A DNA stretch of 64,000 nucleotides from Lachnospiraceae bacterium (GCA_017399685.1 JAFQBM010000049.1:36662-100661); one strand, 5' to 3'. Positions 52,653 to 61,950 are shown, numbered from the stretch's first letter. The notes: generated from the sequence alone by a model not told the origin. Numbers and translations are program-made.

Positions 52653-53435
52653 ATGTGGAATGTAATGAAATCGCAAATATATCAATTAAAAAAAGATATC
52701 ATGGTTTTTGGTGCTACCTTTTTTGGATTCGTAATTACCCTTCTTATGAATCTGGAAGCCTTCGAAAACGGACTGACCGGAAGCGAAGGAATGGCATATA
52801 TGGGTGAATCCAATAGCGTGATAGCCGGACTATTACCAATTATGGTAGTCGTAGCAAATGTAATGGGAAAAGATTTTGCAGATAAAACATTACATTATGA
52901 GATATTGTCCGGACATACCCGAAAAGAAGTCTTCTTTGGACGATTGGTGGTTGCAATCCTTCCTGGTATTTTGTGTTCTTTCCTTACCATAATCTCTGTT
53001 CCTGTTGTACTAACAGTCATAAATGGTTGGGGAAACAGCTTAGAATTAAACGGTGTTCTGATTCGCATTTTACTAATTTTCATCACCTTAATCCGAATTG
53101 CCTGTGAAGTAGCATTCTTAACTATCCTGACAAAGAACCATTACCTTACATATTTTCTTGCTTATACATTCGGTATGGCACAAATGCTTGTATTACTTAT
53201 ACAAACTGAACTTACGGATTCTAATGTGACTCCATTGCTTCCTGTGGCAAACTGTATACAGCTTTTAACTTTTCAGGATTGGTCTACCTTTTACCTTGAC
53301 GAAACAGACCAGATTCTTTATAGTTCTGCTGTTACCTCAGAAATGGCACTTTGGGCAATCATACCGTCTATTGTCATCGGAGGAGTTGTGATTTTACTTT
53401 CCTATGTATTCTTTAAACATGACGATTTGAATTAG
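52653..53435 (+). CDS. ABC-2 type permease (module 1)
   Basis: 260 aa from ATG 52653 (GGAGG upstream, overlapping the ATPase end). Six predicted helices. DKTLHYEILSGHTRKEVFFG, after the second helix, is typical of LanE/LanG and ABC-2 permeases. Partner of the ATPase; likely exports or expels antimicrobial peptides from the membrane. Confidence 0.88.
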   Translation: MWNVMKSQIYQLKKDIMVFGATFFGFVITLLMNLEAFENGLTGSEGMAYMGESNSVIAGLLPIMVVVANVMGKDFADKTLHYEILSGHTRKEVFFGRLVVAILPGILCSFLTIISVPVVLTVINGWGNSLELNGVLIRILLIFITLIRIACEVAFLTILTKNHYLTYFLAYTFGMAQMLVLLIQTELTDSNVTPLLPVANCIQLLTFQDWSTFYLDETDQILYSSAVTSEMALWAIIPSIVIGGVVILLSYVFFKHDDLN

Positions 53436-53447
53436 GAGTGTGAGAAT

Positions 53448-55079
53448 ATGCTAATACGAGATTGGATTTTATGCATCATATTTATGGCTGCGGTTCTTTT
53501 CCTTCTAGTATCTTGTAAATGGAATGCCGCAAAATACAATAATAAATGGCGTATTTTTTATCTGGTGCCAATCATCATCTGTATCATACATGCATTGATT
53601 ACCGGTACGGAATGGTGTTTATCCGGTATTTATATCGGTGCTTTGGTTATGATTGGTGGCTACCTTGTGGCGAAGGTATCCTTAAGAAAGAAATGTTCTA
53701 TCCTTGCTGTGATTCTTTGCATTTTGACCATACCGGTTTGTTTTCTTTCCAATGATTATCGTACTTTAAATTATCTGGAAGATTTTGAAGAAGGCTTCGC
53801 CATTATGAAAGAGCATTATACTCTTTCGGAACACAAACAGATTGACTGGGATGCTTTATACGAAGAATATTACCCTTTGTTTGAAGAAGCGGATGCCAGT
53901 CAGGACGAAAATAAAAATTTTGCTGCCTGGTTCCGGTTTTGCAATGAATTTTATGATTGTCATACCAGTTATGTGCCAAGAGAAGATTCGAAAGAAGCTA
54001 TCGCATCATACGCAAAAACCATACTTGGAAACGACTATGGATTATCCCTGGTACAATTATCCACAGGGGAATATGTGGCAGTTTCTGTGGAAGAAGGAAG
54101 CCAGGCTTCTCAGGCAGGTATCCATACCGGAACTGTCATTACCAAATGGGATGGAACTTCCATTGAAGATTTGCTTCCAAATGCACTGGAACGGATGAAA
54201 AAATGTCTTTCTATTGGAAATATTGAAAATCAGGAATTTTATTTGAGTCTCTTTGTTCCCGGTATTGGCAGTGAGCAGATTCAGGTTACGTTCCAGAATG
54301 AAAATGGAGAAAAAGAAACTGTCACTTTAGATTCCATAGGAAATTATTATGACCGATTTATGGATACCTTTTCTACTTTGACTTACAAAACTCCGAGAGA
54401 AAATATGGGTGTGGTTCGATTAAATGAAGATACCATTTTATTAAATGTCAATATGATGGGTTATGATAGCAATGCGACGGAAACTTCCAATTACAGCAAT
54501 ATGCAGACTGAGATTCGTGAAGCCTTTATGACCTATCGGGAAGAAGGAGCTACGAAGCTAATCATTGACCTTCGTAATAATAGTGGCGGTTCTACCATAA
54601 TGGCAAAGGCTATTGTGTCACTGGTGGCAGAAGGAGAATTTTTCTGGGCAGCGGATGGCACTTATAATGAAGAAACCAAAGAGTATGAAATGCTAAAACG
54701 TTACACGGGATATGGAGAAAATCTTTGGGAAGGTGGAGAAATTATCGTTTTGGTAAACTCCGGAAGTAATAGTGCTGCAAACCATCTGATTGCAGGTATT
54801 CAGGGTATGGAGCAGGTTACCATAATGGGACTTTCGGAACCTGCCGGTACTGCCCAGGGCTGCACCCAAATTCCACTAAATAACGGCGTTCTTTCCCTTT
54901 CCATGACTACTGTATTAGATGAAAACGGAGAAATCTGGGTAGATTCCGATGAATCCGGACATTGCAGGATACTGGTGGATGAAAGAATCCCTCTTACAAA
55001 AGAGACCTTGGTAAAAATGTTTGATGAAAAAACGGACTATGCGCTGGATTATGCATTAGAGTATTTTGAAACGAAATAA
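53448..55079 (+). CDS. Membrane-anchored S41 family peptidase with PDZ domain
   Basis: 543 aa. Four N-terminal helices in the first ~105 residues, an extracellular helical region, a PDZ-like segment (VEEGSQASQAGIHTGTVITK), and an S41 core: LIIDLRNNSGGSTIMAKAIV and VLVNSGSNSAANHLIAGIQG (catalytic Ser), with AGTAQGC. C-terminal processing protease on the cell surface. Last in the transporter operon; it may degrade or process the exported or toxic peptide. Confidence 0.88.
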   Translation: MLIRDWILCIIFMAAVLFLLVSCKWNAAKYNNKWRIFYLVPIIICIIHALITGTEWCLSGIYIGALVMIGGYLVAKVSLRKKCSILAVILCILTIPVCFLSNDYRTLNYLEDFEEGFAIMKEHYTLSEHKQIDWDALYEEYYPLFEEADASQDENKNFAAWFRFCNEFYDCHTSYVPREDSKEAIASYAKTILGNDYGLSLVQLSTGEYVAVSVEEGSQASQAGIHTGTVITKWDGTSIEDLLPNALERMKKCLSIGNIENQEFYLSLFVPGIGSEQIQVTFQNENGEKETVTLDSIGNYYDRFMDTFSTLTYKTPRENMGVVRLNEDTILLNVNMMGYDSNATETSNYSNMQTEIREAFMTYREEGATKLIIDLRNNSGGSTIMAKAIVSLVAEGEFFWAADGTYNEETKEYEMLKRYTGYGENLWEGGEIIVLVNSGSNSAANHLIAGIQGMEQVTIMGLSEPAGTAQGCTQIPLNNGVLSLSMTTVLDENGEIWVDSDESGHCRILVDERIPLTKETLVKMFDEKTDYALDYALEYFETK

Positions 55080-55087
55080 AAACCATC

Positions 55088-55141
55088 GAACTGTACTGTT
55101 GTAAGTTTCTTACAAACAAGCACAGTTCGCTGTTTTTTTTC
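55088..55141 (+). terminator. Terminator of module 1
   Basis: GAACTGT and TTGTAAG pair with CTTACAA and ACAGTTC, followed by T8. Also lies at the end of the convergent kinase gene. Confidence 0.85.
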
Positions 55142-55149
55142 TTTTAAGT

Positions 55150-56073
55150 TTATGCTTTTGCTAAAATATGAAAAGTAATCCGAATCATAAATTTATCTCC
55201 CTCTAATTTCGCTTCTATATTACCACCCATCTGCTCTGTAAATTTCTTTGCAATGGCAAGACCCAGCCCTGTTCCTTTTTTCGTGCGGGATTTATCCGTA
55301 GTATAAAAACGTTCAAAAATCCGCTCTACATCAGTTTCTTCAATAGAATCCGTAAGATTTGATATATTAATGATGCAGGTATCCTTTTCTTTTAAGAGTT
55401 CTACCCCATATCCTCCAGTCCCATGCCTTAAGGCATTGCTTAAAATATTTTCTATGACTCGGAAAATGGCATTTTTATCTGCATTGATATACATGATTTC
55501 TTCACAAATGGTTACTGCCGGTTCTTCCTTCTGTTTAGAAAATTCATCATAAAAATTAGATAACACATCGTATAGAACATTTTGTATATTTACCTTCTCC
55601 ATTTGTAAGGTAATTTCTCCATTTTCAATTCTGGCATATTCAAAGAGCTGGTTTAACATTCTTTGCACCGCATCAAATCTGGATTCCATAATCTTAATGT
55701 AGCGTTCCTGTTTTTCGGTAATCTCCGTTTCTTTTCGCATTAACTGGATATATCCCCTCAGTGAAGTAAGCGGGGTTCTGATATCATGGGAAATGCTGGT
55801 AATACTTTCCCGAAAATTCCGGTTTACCCTTACGGTTTCAATGGTGGCATTACGGTATTTTCCAATTACCCGGTTTACAAGAATCACCAGTTGGTTGATT
55901 TCTTTCGCATTAAAAAAACTAACCAGCCGGATGTTGGTCTCCTCATCCTCAATAAACTGCATCTGCTCGGCTAGTAGCTTTAACTGCTTTTTATAGCCAT
56001 ATAAATAGGAAACCAATAATAAAATAATGATGACCAGAATTCCAATGATAATTAATAACAGTTCTTTTGTCAT
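55150..56073 (-). CDS. Sensor histidine kinase (module 2)
   Basis: 307 aa from ATG 56073 (start unsure, ribosome site weak). One strong N-terminal helix (LLLIIIGILVIIILLLVSYL), then HisKA with His 96 in ISHDIRTPLTSLRGY, and HATPase with ENILSNALRHG and KKGTGLGLAIAK. Like the module 1 kinase it lacks an extracellular domain. Separated from the permease gene by an inserted hairpin element. Confidence 0.9.
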   Translation of the reverse strand: MTKELLLIIIGILVIIILLLVSYLYGYKKQLKLLAEQMQFIEDEETNIRLVSFFNAKEINQLVILVNRVIGKYRNATIETVRVNRNFRESITSISHDIRTPLTSLRGYIQLMRKETEITEKQERYIKIMESRFDAVQRMLNQLFEYARIENGEITLQMEKVNIQNVLYDVLSNFYDEFSKQKEEPAVTICEEIMYINADKNAIFRVIENILSNALRHGTGGYGVELLKEKDTCIINISNLTDSIEETDVERIFERFYTTDKSRTKKGTGLGLAIAKKFTEQMGGNIEAKLEGDKFMIRITFHILAKA

Positions 56074-56209
56074 TTTTCTACCCATGCACTTCACAAGCCT
56101 GCTTACGAAACGAACCCGTTAAACAGGTGGAAAGAATGAACTTTCTGCATTTTCCCTTTCCTTATTATTTCTACTTAGTAAATTGCAAAACAATTAAAAA
56201 ATGTATATG

Positions 56210-56352
56210 AAGTGATTCAAAAGAAACAAATACATTAGCAGGTGCTTAGGCGACCGCCGGTACTTAATGAGTGGCTTGCCACGAATTTAGTACCGCTACG
56301 AGCCGAAGCAACGAAAGCGTGCCTGCGTTATTTTGATTCTTTTGAATCACTT
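56210..56352. repeat. 143-bp hairpin MITE-like element
   Basis: Perfect 16-bp terminal inverted repeats AAGTGATTCAAAAGAA / TTCTTTTGAATCACTT. Inside are a second stem (GCAGG...CCTGC) and the core GGTACT/AGTACC, with a GC-rich middle unlike its surroundings. No gene. It lies between the permease and kinase genes of module 2. Confidence 0.9.
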
Positions 56353-56468
56353 ACAAATAAAATTATTATAGTTTTGCAATTGTCTATTTATTTCTTTTCC
56401 TATCGCACCAAAGCCCCAAATGAATTTCCTTCATCTGGGGCAAGATGCCTTATTCTCTTAACATTCTT

Positions 56469-57311
56469 TTACTTAATATCTCCTAATTTAAACTGTGCCG
56501 CTCCTGCTATATAAGTAACCAGTAAGGTAACTACTCCCACGATGATACCTCTTTCCAACAATTCCGAAGGAATGGATAAAGAAGTTATCTGGGCAACAAT
56601 ATTACCAATCCAATAATCTGCTACACGAAACGTTTCACTGTCTATCAACAGGTCAAACAATTGAAAAATCATACTTGCAAACATAATAACACAAACATTA
56701 ATGGCAATGGAGCCACCTGTATTTCGAACTACCATGGATACAAAAACCATAAGTCCAGTTAATGCTGCAATCAAAAAGAACTGAACTCCTAAGAAGGTAA
56801 GAAGGTTACCGATAAAATCTCCACCTGTTTCACCAACGCCCCATAACAAAGTTCCTCCTAAGAACGTTGTAAGTAGTACAACGATGGAAAGAATGATTCC
56901 TCCAATAACACAAACAATATACTTGGCAGTATAAATTTTGGTACGGCTAAATCCTCTGGATGCAATATTTTTGATAGCTCCACCTGAAAATTCGGTACAA
57001 ACAAAGATGCTTACCAAAACTGCCAGCAAAGTTTGAATGACATCCCCTGCGAAGGACATTTCCAGCATTGAAATCCCGGATAAGTTTTGGAAAAAGCTTA
57101 AATCCAATTCTTCACTCGCCTGAAAGGATACTCCTGATTGTGTTGCTGTTTGCTGATTTAAATTTTCAATAAATTCCGGTGTATAAACTTCCGACATCAT
57201 TTTATACGATGCCAATAAAATAACTGACATCAAAGCTGCTATGATGCTGCAAATTAAAAAAGTTCGACTTCTAAATAATTTTCCTATTTCTGCTTTTAAT
57301 ATATGATACAT
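56469..57311 (-). CDS. ABC-2 type permease (module 2)
   Basis: 280 aa. Six predicted helices; the first is SFLICSIIAALMSVILLASY-like near residue 20, with GGAIKNIASRGFSRTKIYTA after the second, the usual ABC-2 signature. A ~45-aa external loop (ENLNQQTATQSGVSF...) follows helix 1. Partner of the ATPase that starts upstream. Confidence 0.88.
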   Translation of the reverse strand: MYHILKAEIGKLFRSRTFLICSIIAALMSVILLASYKMMSEVYTPEFIENLNQQTATQSGVSFQASEELDLSFFQNLSGISMLEMSFAGDVIQTLLAVLVSIFVCTEFSGGAIKNIASRGFSRTKIYTAKYIVCVIGGIILSIVVLLTTFLGGTLLWGVGETGGDFIGNLLTFLGVQFFLIAALTGLMVFVSMVVRNTGGSIAINVCVIMFASMIFQLFDLLIDSETFRVADYWIGNIVAQITSLSIPSELLERGIIVGVVTLLVTYIAGAAQFKLGDIK

Positions 57312-57364
57312 ATTCTCCTCATTTCTGCGTTTCTTCTCTTTACGCCTGTTTTTATTGATAAAAA

Positions 57365-58273
57365 TTATGATTCTTCCCCGCCTAACAGTTCCATGAAATA
57401 TCCTTCCAAATCCTGTCCTGCCATTTTTAATTCTGTCACTTCCAGATTATTTTCTACCAAGGTTTTATTGATGGTTCCAATTTCATCAAGGTTGGAAAAG
57501 ATTCTGATTGCTTGTTCTTCTAATACTTCATATTCACTGATGTCAAGTACTGTTTCTAAAATATTGGCTGCCTTTTTGGTATCGTTTACTTTTACTTTAA
57601 TACAACGCTTACAACGCTCTTTCAATTCTTCACTGGAAAATTCTTCAATCAGACAGCCATTCTTAATGATTCCATAAGTAGTTGCAAGTTTTGATAACTC
57701 TCCTAGAATATGACTGGAAATCAGTACTGTAATTTCCTGTTCTTTATTTAACTTTAACAACAAATCTCTGATTTCTTTGATACCTTCCGGATCCAGACCA
57801 TTGATTGGTTCGTCTAAGATAAGGAAATCCGGGCTTGCAAGCAATGAAATGGCAATTCCCAATCTTTGTTTCATACCAAGGGAAAAATTTCTTGCTTTTT
57901 TTGTATCTTTGCTATCAAGTCCAACCCACTCTAATACTTTATCGCTTTGTTCTTCTTCCTTAATTCCAAAAAGCTTTCTAAAGTATTCCACATTTCCTTT
58001 TGCAGACAAGTTTCCATAAAAACCTGGACTCTCAATCAAACAACCGACTCTTGCTCTTTGCTTTACCAAATCTTCACTTCCAAAAAGCTTCATCTTTCCT
58101 AAACTTGGTTTTGCAAGTCCGGTTACCATTTTCATTAAAGTGGTCTTTCCTGCTCCATTCTTTCCAATAAAACCGTAAATATCTCCTTTTTTCACATGCA
58201 TATTTACTTTGTCTACCGCCTTTTTGGCTCCATAGACCTTAGTTAGATTTTCTGTGGTCAATACATATTCCAT
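57365..58273 (-). CDS. ABC transporter ATPase (module 2)
   Basis: 302 aa from ATG 58273; ATG 58285 touches the AAAGGA ribosome site and is less likely. Walker A GKNGAGKTT, signature FSLGMKQR, Walker B LILDEPINGLDPEG and SSHILGEL. The C-terminal accessory domain ends DLEGYFMELLGG, as in the module 1 ATPase, which it closely resembles in design. Bacitracin/lantibiotic export class. Confidence 0.92.
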   Translation of the reverse strand: MEYVLTTENLTKVYGAKKAVDKVNMHVKKGDIYGFIGKNGAGKTTLMKMVTGLAKPSLGKMKLFGSEDLVKQRARVGCLIESPGFYGNLSAKGNVEYFRKLFGIKEEEQSDKVLEWVGLDSKDTKKARNFSLGMKQRLGIAISLLASPDFLILDEPINGLDPEGIKEIRDLLLKLNKEQEITVLISSHILGELSKLATTYGIIKNGCLIEEFSSEELKERCKRCIKVKVNDTKKAANILETVLDISEYEVLEEQAIRIFSNLDEIGTINKTLVENNLEVTELKMAGQDLEGYFMELLGGEES

Positions 58274-58459
58274 AGATTTATTCATTCCTTTCTTCTTTCC
58301 TGATAATTAGGTAATTGCGAAATTTCCTATCATCGCGGTTCATTTCTTACTTCTGTTTTATCATAACGGATATGTTTTTAGTTTTTTTAGGAAAAGTATA
58401 AAGTTTTCTTAAAGTTTTTTCTTAATTTTTTATTCTAAAGTTTCATTTTAATGTTTATG

Positions 58460-59149
58460 TTAAACTTTCATCTTAAATCCAATTCCCCAGACTGTCTGAA
58501 TGTAGGTATCCTCCGGGTCAATTTTGGCTAATTTCTGTCGTATATTACTAATATGTACGTTTACCGCATTGTCTTCTCCCACGAACTCTTCTTCCCATAC
58601 TGCTTCAAAAATATTATTTTTGGTGTAAACACGGTTTGGATGACTCATTAGTAGTTTCAAGATTAAATACTCCCGTTTGGTAAGGGATACCGGTTCGTCT
58701 TTTAGAGTAACCAGAATATTATTTACGTCTAATTTTAAGTCTCTTAAGCAATATATGTCTTCTTGTTTTGCATCGGCTTTGTTATTTTTTCTTAGTGCGA
58801 CTTCTACTCTTGCCAATAATTCTTCGGTATCAAATGGTTTCGTAATATAATCGTCTGCTCCGCCTCGAAGCATATGTATCTTACTTTCTATATCATCTTT
58901 GGCTGATACTGCTATGACGCAGGTGTCAGGATAATCTTTCTTTATTTTTTCCAGTACGTCTTCTCCCGGCATACCTGGCAACATTAAATCCAGTAATACC
59001 AGGTCAAAATTTTGTTTTTCCAGCCATAGCAAGGCTTCTGTGCCGGAATATGCACTTACTGCCTCGTATTCCTGTCCGGTTAGTAATTCTACTAATAGGT
59101 TATTGATGTCCATGTCGTCTTCTACGATTAAAATTTTTACGTGATTCAT
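58460..59149 (-). CDS. OmpR-family response regulator (module 2)
   Basis: 229 aa. Receiver with EDD (10-12), Asp 54 in LVLLDLMLPG and Lys in YITKPFDTEE; the winged helix ends TYIQTVWGIGFKMKV. AAGGAA precedes ATG 59149. First gene of module 2, followed by the transporter and then the kinase. Confidence 0.93.
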   Translation of the reverse strand: MNHVKILIVEDDMDINNLLVELLTGQEYEAVSAYSGTEALLWLEKQNFDLVLLDLMLPGMPGEDVLEKIKKDYPDTCVIAVSAKDDIESKIHMLRGGADDYITKPFDTEELLARVEVALRKNNKADAKQEDIYCLRDLKLDVNNILVTLKDEPVSLTKREYLILKLLMSHPNRVYTKNNIFEAVWEEEFVGEDNAVNVHISNIRQKLAKIDPEDTYIQTVWGIGFKMKV

Positions 59150-59477
59150 GTTTTTATTTCCTTTTCTTCTATATTATGAAATATTACTCTCTATGTTGTG
59201 TTGTCAAATTGCATAACCCGAAACATTAAAATACAATTTGACCAACCTATTTTATTGAAAAATTTAATATCTTATCTATCATATCATTGATAGAAGGTAT
59301 TTCACTACTGATTAATATCCCTTTTAAAAACCATTTATCTCTCAATATCATCATATAGTTTATCATTAAAAAAGAGAAGTTACAATAAAGAAAACCTTGC
59401 ATAAATTAGAAAAAAATCGTATCATAGCATTTGTTCGTAAAATTGTAGCGAATCATTGAAGTTAGAAAATATCTGAA

Positions 59478-59529
59478 TTTGAAATAAGGACACCGCAGAC
59501 CCATTGGCTTTAGACGATGGGCAGTTCAC
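59478..59529 (+). repeat. Recurrent 52-nt hairpin motif, copy 3
   Basis: TTTGAAATAAGG, ACACCGCAGACCCATTGGC, TTTAGACGATGGGCAGTTCAC. CCCAT/ATGGG form a stem. Ends 21 nt before the BceR-like start codon. A GCGAATCATTGAAGTTA block precedes it. Confidence 0.8.
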
Positions 59530-59550
59530 ATTTACCAAGGGAGATAATTT

Positions 59551-60222
59551 ATGTATAAAATTTTAATTGTAGAAGATGACTTTACCATCGCCCATAGCAT
59601 CAGCAATCATCTCAATAAATGGGATTTTGACACAAAATGCATCGAGGATTTTCATGGCGTGCTGGAAACATTTCAGGAATATGCACCGGATTTGGTGTTA
59701 ATGGACGTGACTTTGCCTTGTTATAATGGATTTCACTGGTGTAGTGAAATCCGAAAAGTCTCCAATGTGCCGATTATTTTTGTTTCTTCCATTTCCGATA
59801 ACATGAACATTGTAATGGCAATCAATATGGGCGGGGACGAATATATTGAAAAACCTTTTGATATCAATGTACTTACCGCCAAAGTTCAGGCACTGTTACG
59901 CAGGACTTATGGATTAACACAAAAGAAAGAAACCTTGGATTACAAGGATTTATCCTTGAATCTTAATAGTTCCAACCTTTGCTGTAAAGTAGCGGAAATA
60001 TCTCTTTCCAAAAATGAATATTTGATTTTAAAACTTCTGATGGAACGGCATAACCACATTGTTTCCAGGGATGAGTTAATGGAAGTATTATGGGGAAATG
60101 ATGAGTTCGTGGATGATAATACTTTGACGGTAAATATTACCCGTGTACGAAAAAAGCTGGAATCGGCCGGATGTAAGGATTACATTAAAACGAAAAAGGG
60201 GCTTGGATACATATTAGAGTAG
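59551..60222 (+). CDS. BceR-type response regulator
   Basis: 223 aa. Receiver with EDD (8-10), phosphoacceptor Asp 52 in LVLMDVTLP, Lys in YIEKPFDINV; the winged helix ends YIKTKKGLGYILE. FVSSISDNMNIVMAINMGGDEY is typical of the BceR/GraR group. AGGGAG precedes the ATG. The kinase follows after 140 bp. Confidence 0.9.
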   Translation: MYKILIVEDDFTIAHSISNHLNKWDFDTKCIEDFHGVLETFQEYAPDLVLMDVTLPCYNGFHWCSEIRKVSNVPIIFVSSISDNMNIVMAINMGGDEYIEKPFDINVLTAKVQALLRRTYGLTQKKETLDYKDLSLNLNSSNLCCKVAEISLSKNEYLILKLLMERHNHIVSRDELMEVLWGNDEFVDDNTLTVNITRVRKKLESAGCKDYIKTKKGLGYILE

Positions 60223-60316
60223 GATTTTTCTAACTAAACTTCAATTATTTATAATGTAGCTTGTAAACAAGTGACATTTAGAACATAGCACCTTGCTACC
60301 CTAATAGCATTTTACC

Positions 60317-60345
60317 AAGATATGTGGTGAATCATTAAAGTTAAA
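60317..60345 (+). repeat. AAGATATGTGGTGAATCATT motif, copy 3
   Basis: Related to 18517-18545 and 49801-49829; 18 bp before the kinase start region. Confidence 0.6.
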
Positions 60346-60362
60346 ATAAAGAAAGGACTTTG

Positions 60363-61370
60363 GTGTTTAAAATGAAATTTTTCGATTATTTTAAAGGACG
60401 TATCAAATATATTAGTTTGATTTTATTTTGTAGTGTTTTAAATGCCGGTGTTCTTCTGATTTATCAGTGTGAGGTAGAACCGGTGCTTTATGCTTTGGTG
60501 ATTTATCTTTGTTTTCTACTGGTTTGCGGGGGCATTGATTTTTATCAACAAAGAAAAAAGCATCGCATCCTAAAACACTACGCTCCCTTCAGCGAAGCAC
60601 CGATTTCTACCTTAATTCAGGAAAAGGATTTGGTTCGCTGTGATTATCAGGCATTGCTTGAAGGGGTAACAGAAGAAATACAAAAAGAACGTAGTGAACA
60701 GAATACCCAAAACAAGGAACTATCTGATTTTTATACCTTATGGGTGCATCAAATTAAGACTCCTATCGCAGCTCTCCAGCTGCTTTTACAAACGGATCCG
60801 GAGAAGATTTCTGATATGAAGAGTGAATTATTTAAGATAGACCGTTATGTGGACATTATTCTTGGTTACCTTCGAATGGAAAACATCAATCAGGACCTTG
60901 AGTTTCAACATTATCCTCTAGAAATAATGGTAAAACAGGCGGTAAGAAAATATGCGCCCCTTTTTATTAAAAGCCACCTTTCTTTAAAAATGGAGCACCT
61001 GGACATTTCGGTACTTACCGATGAAAAATGGCTGGTTTTTGTAATAGAACAATTATTGTCCAATGCCATTAAGTATACTCCTTCCGGCGAAATCCGTATT
61101 TTTGCAGACAGACAGGAATCGGATGGAATCCGCAGTACCCGTTTGTACCTTCAGGATACCGGCATTGGCATTCATCCGGAAGACCTTCCTCGGATTTTTG
61201 AACGGTCTTTTACCGGTTATAATGGCCGTATGGATAAAAAAGCCAGCGGACTTGGGCTCTATCTATGTAACACCATATTGAAAAAACTGGGGCATAGTAT
61301 TTCTGTCGATTCCATACCGAAAGAAGGGACTACGGTTACCATTCTTTTTCAGGAGAATTTAAACTATTAA
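60363..61370 (+). CDS. BceS-type intramembrane-sensing histidine kinase
   Basis: 335 aa from GTG 60363 (AAAGGA five bases upstream); ATG 60372 is the alternative, at a poor distance. Two helices close together (residues ~18-32 and ~40-57) with almost no external loop, then DFYTLWVHQIKTP (His in the H-box, 126 counted from the ATG) and HATPase with LLSNAIKYTPSG and KASGLGLYLC. BceS kinases sense flux through a BceAB transporter; none adjoins this pair here. Confidence 0.9.
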   Translation: MFKMKFFDYFKGRIKYISLILFCSVLNAGVLLIYQCEVEPVLYALVIYLCFLLVCGGIDFYQQRKKHRILKHYAPFSEAPISTLIQEKDLVRCDYQALLEGVTEEIQKERSEQNTQNKELSDFYTLWVHQIKTPIAALQLLLQTDPEKISDMKSELFKIDRYVDIILGYLRMENINQDLEFQHYPLEIMVKQAVRKYAPLFIKSHLSLKMEHLDISVLTDEKWLVFVIEQLLSNAIKYTPSGEIRIFADRQESDGIRSTRLYLQDTGIGIHPEDLPRIFERSFTGYNGRMDKKASGLGLYLCNTILKKLGHSISVDSIPKEGTTVTILFQENLNY

Positions 61371-61396
61371 CCTTAATGATTCACTGCATGTAAATA

Positions 61397-61436
61397 CAAA
61401 AGGCAAGTTCTCTTATCTCTGATAAGAGTTCCTGCC
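61397..61436 (-). terminator. Terminator of the phosphatase gene
   Basis: GGCAGGAACTCTTATC pairs with GATAAGAGAACTTGCC with a 4-nt loop, then TTTT on the minus strand. May also stop the kinase message. Confidence 0.75.
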
Positions 61437-61467
61437 CTTCAAACATGGTATTATTTTCTCTATTATC

Positions 61468-61950
61468 TTATTCTTCTATTTTTCCTTCTTCTCTTAAATA
61501 TTGCAAAAAACTTTCTAATCCTAACATAACATCCTCGTATGTCCGGTCAAAATTTCCGGTGTACCACGGGTCCGCCACATCCCTCGTATCCTTGGTAAAA
61601 TCCAACAAGCGATAAATCTTGTCTTCTCTATCTCTTCCACAGATTTTTACAGTATTTTTAAGATTCATGGTATCCATACAGATTAAATAATCATACGTAT
61701 TATAATCTGCTTTCGTTAATTGTACCGCTCTTTTCCCTTCACAGGAAATACCAAGTTCAGCCAATTTCTTTCTGGTTCCCGGATGAACCGGATTCCCAAC
61801 ACCATTCCAAATTTCCTCAGTACTTGTAGCAGCGGACCGGATATAGAACTGCTCTGCAATACCTCTTTTTTTGACAATGTCTTTTAATAGAAATTCTGCC
61901 ATGGGGGAACGGCAGATGTTGCCGTGGCAGATGAAAAGTACTTTAATCAT
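61468..61950 (-). CDS. Low molecular weight protein-tyrosine phosphatase
   Basis: 160 aa. P-loop CHGNICRS (nucleophile Cys 8, Arg 14) at the N-terminus and the general acid in DPWYTG (Asp 127). Length and both motifs fit the family. Dephosphorylates tyrosine or arginine residues in cytosolic proteins. AGGAGG precedes ATG 61950. Confidence 0.93.
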   Translation of the reverse strand: MIKVLFICHGNICRSPMAEFLLKDIVKKRGIAEQFYIRSAATSTEEIWNGVGNPVHPGTRKKLAELGISCEGKRAVQLTKADYNTYDYLICMDTMNLKNTVKICGRDREDKIYRLLDFTKDTRDVADPWYTGNFDRTYEDVMLGLESFLQYLREEGKIEE

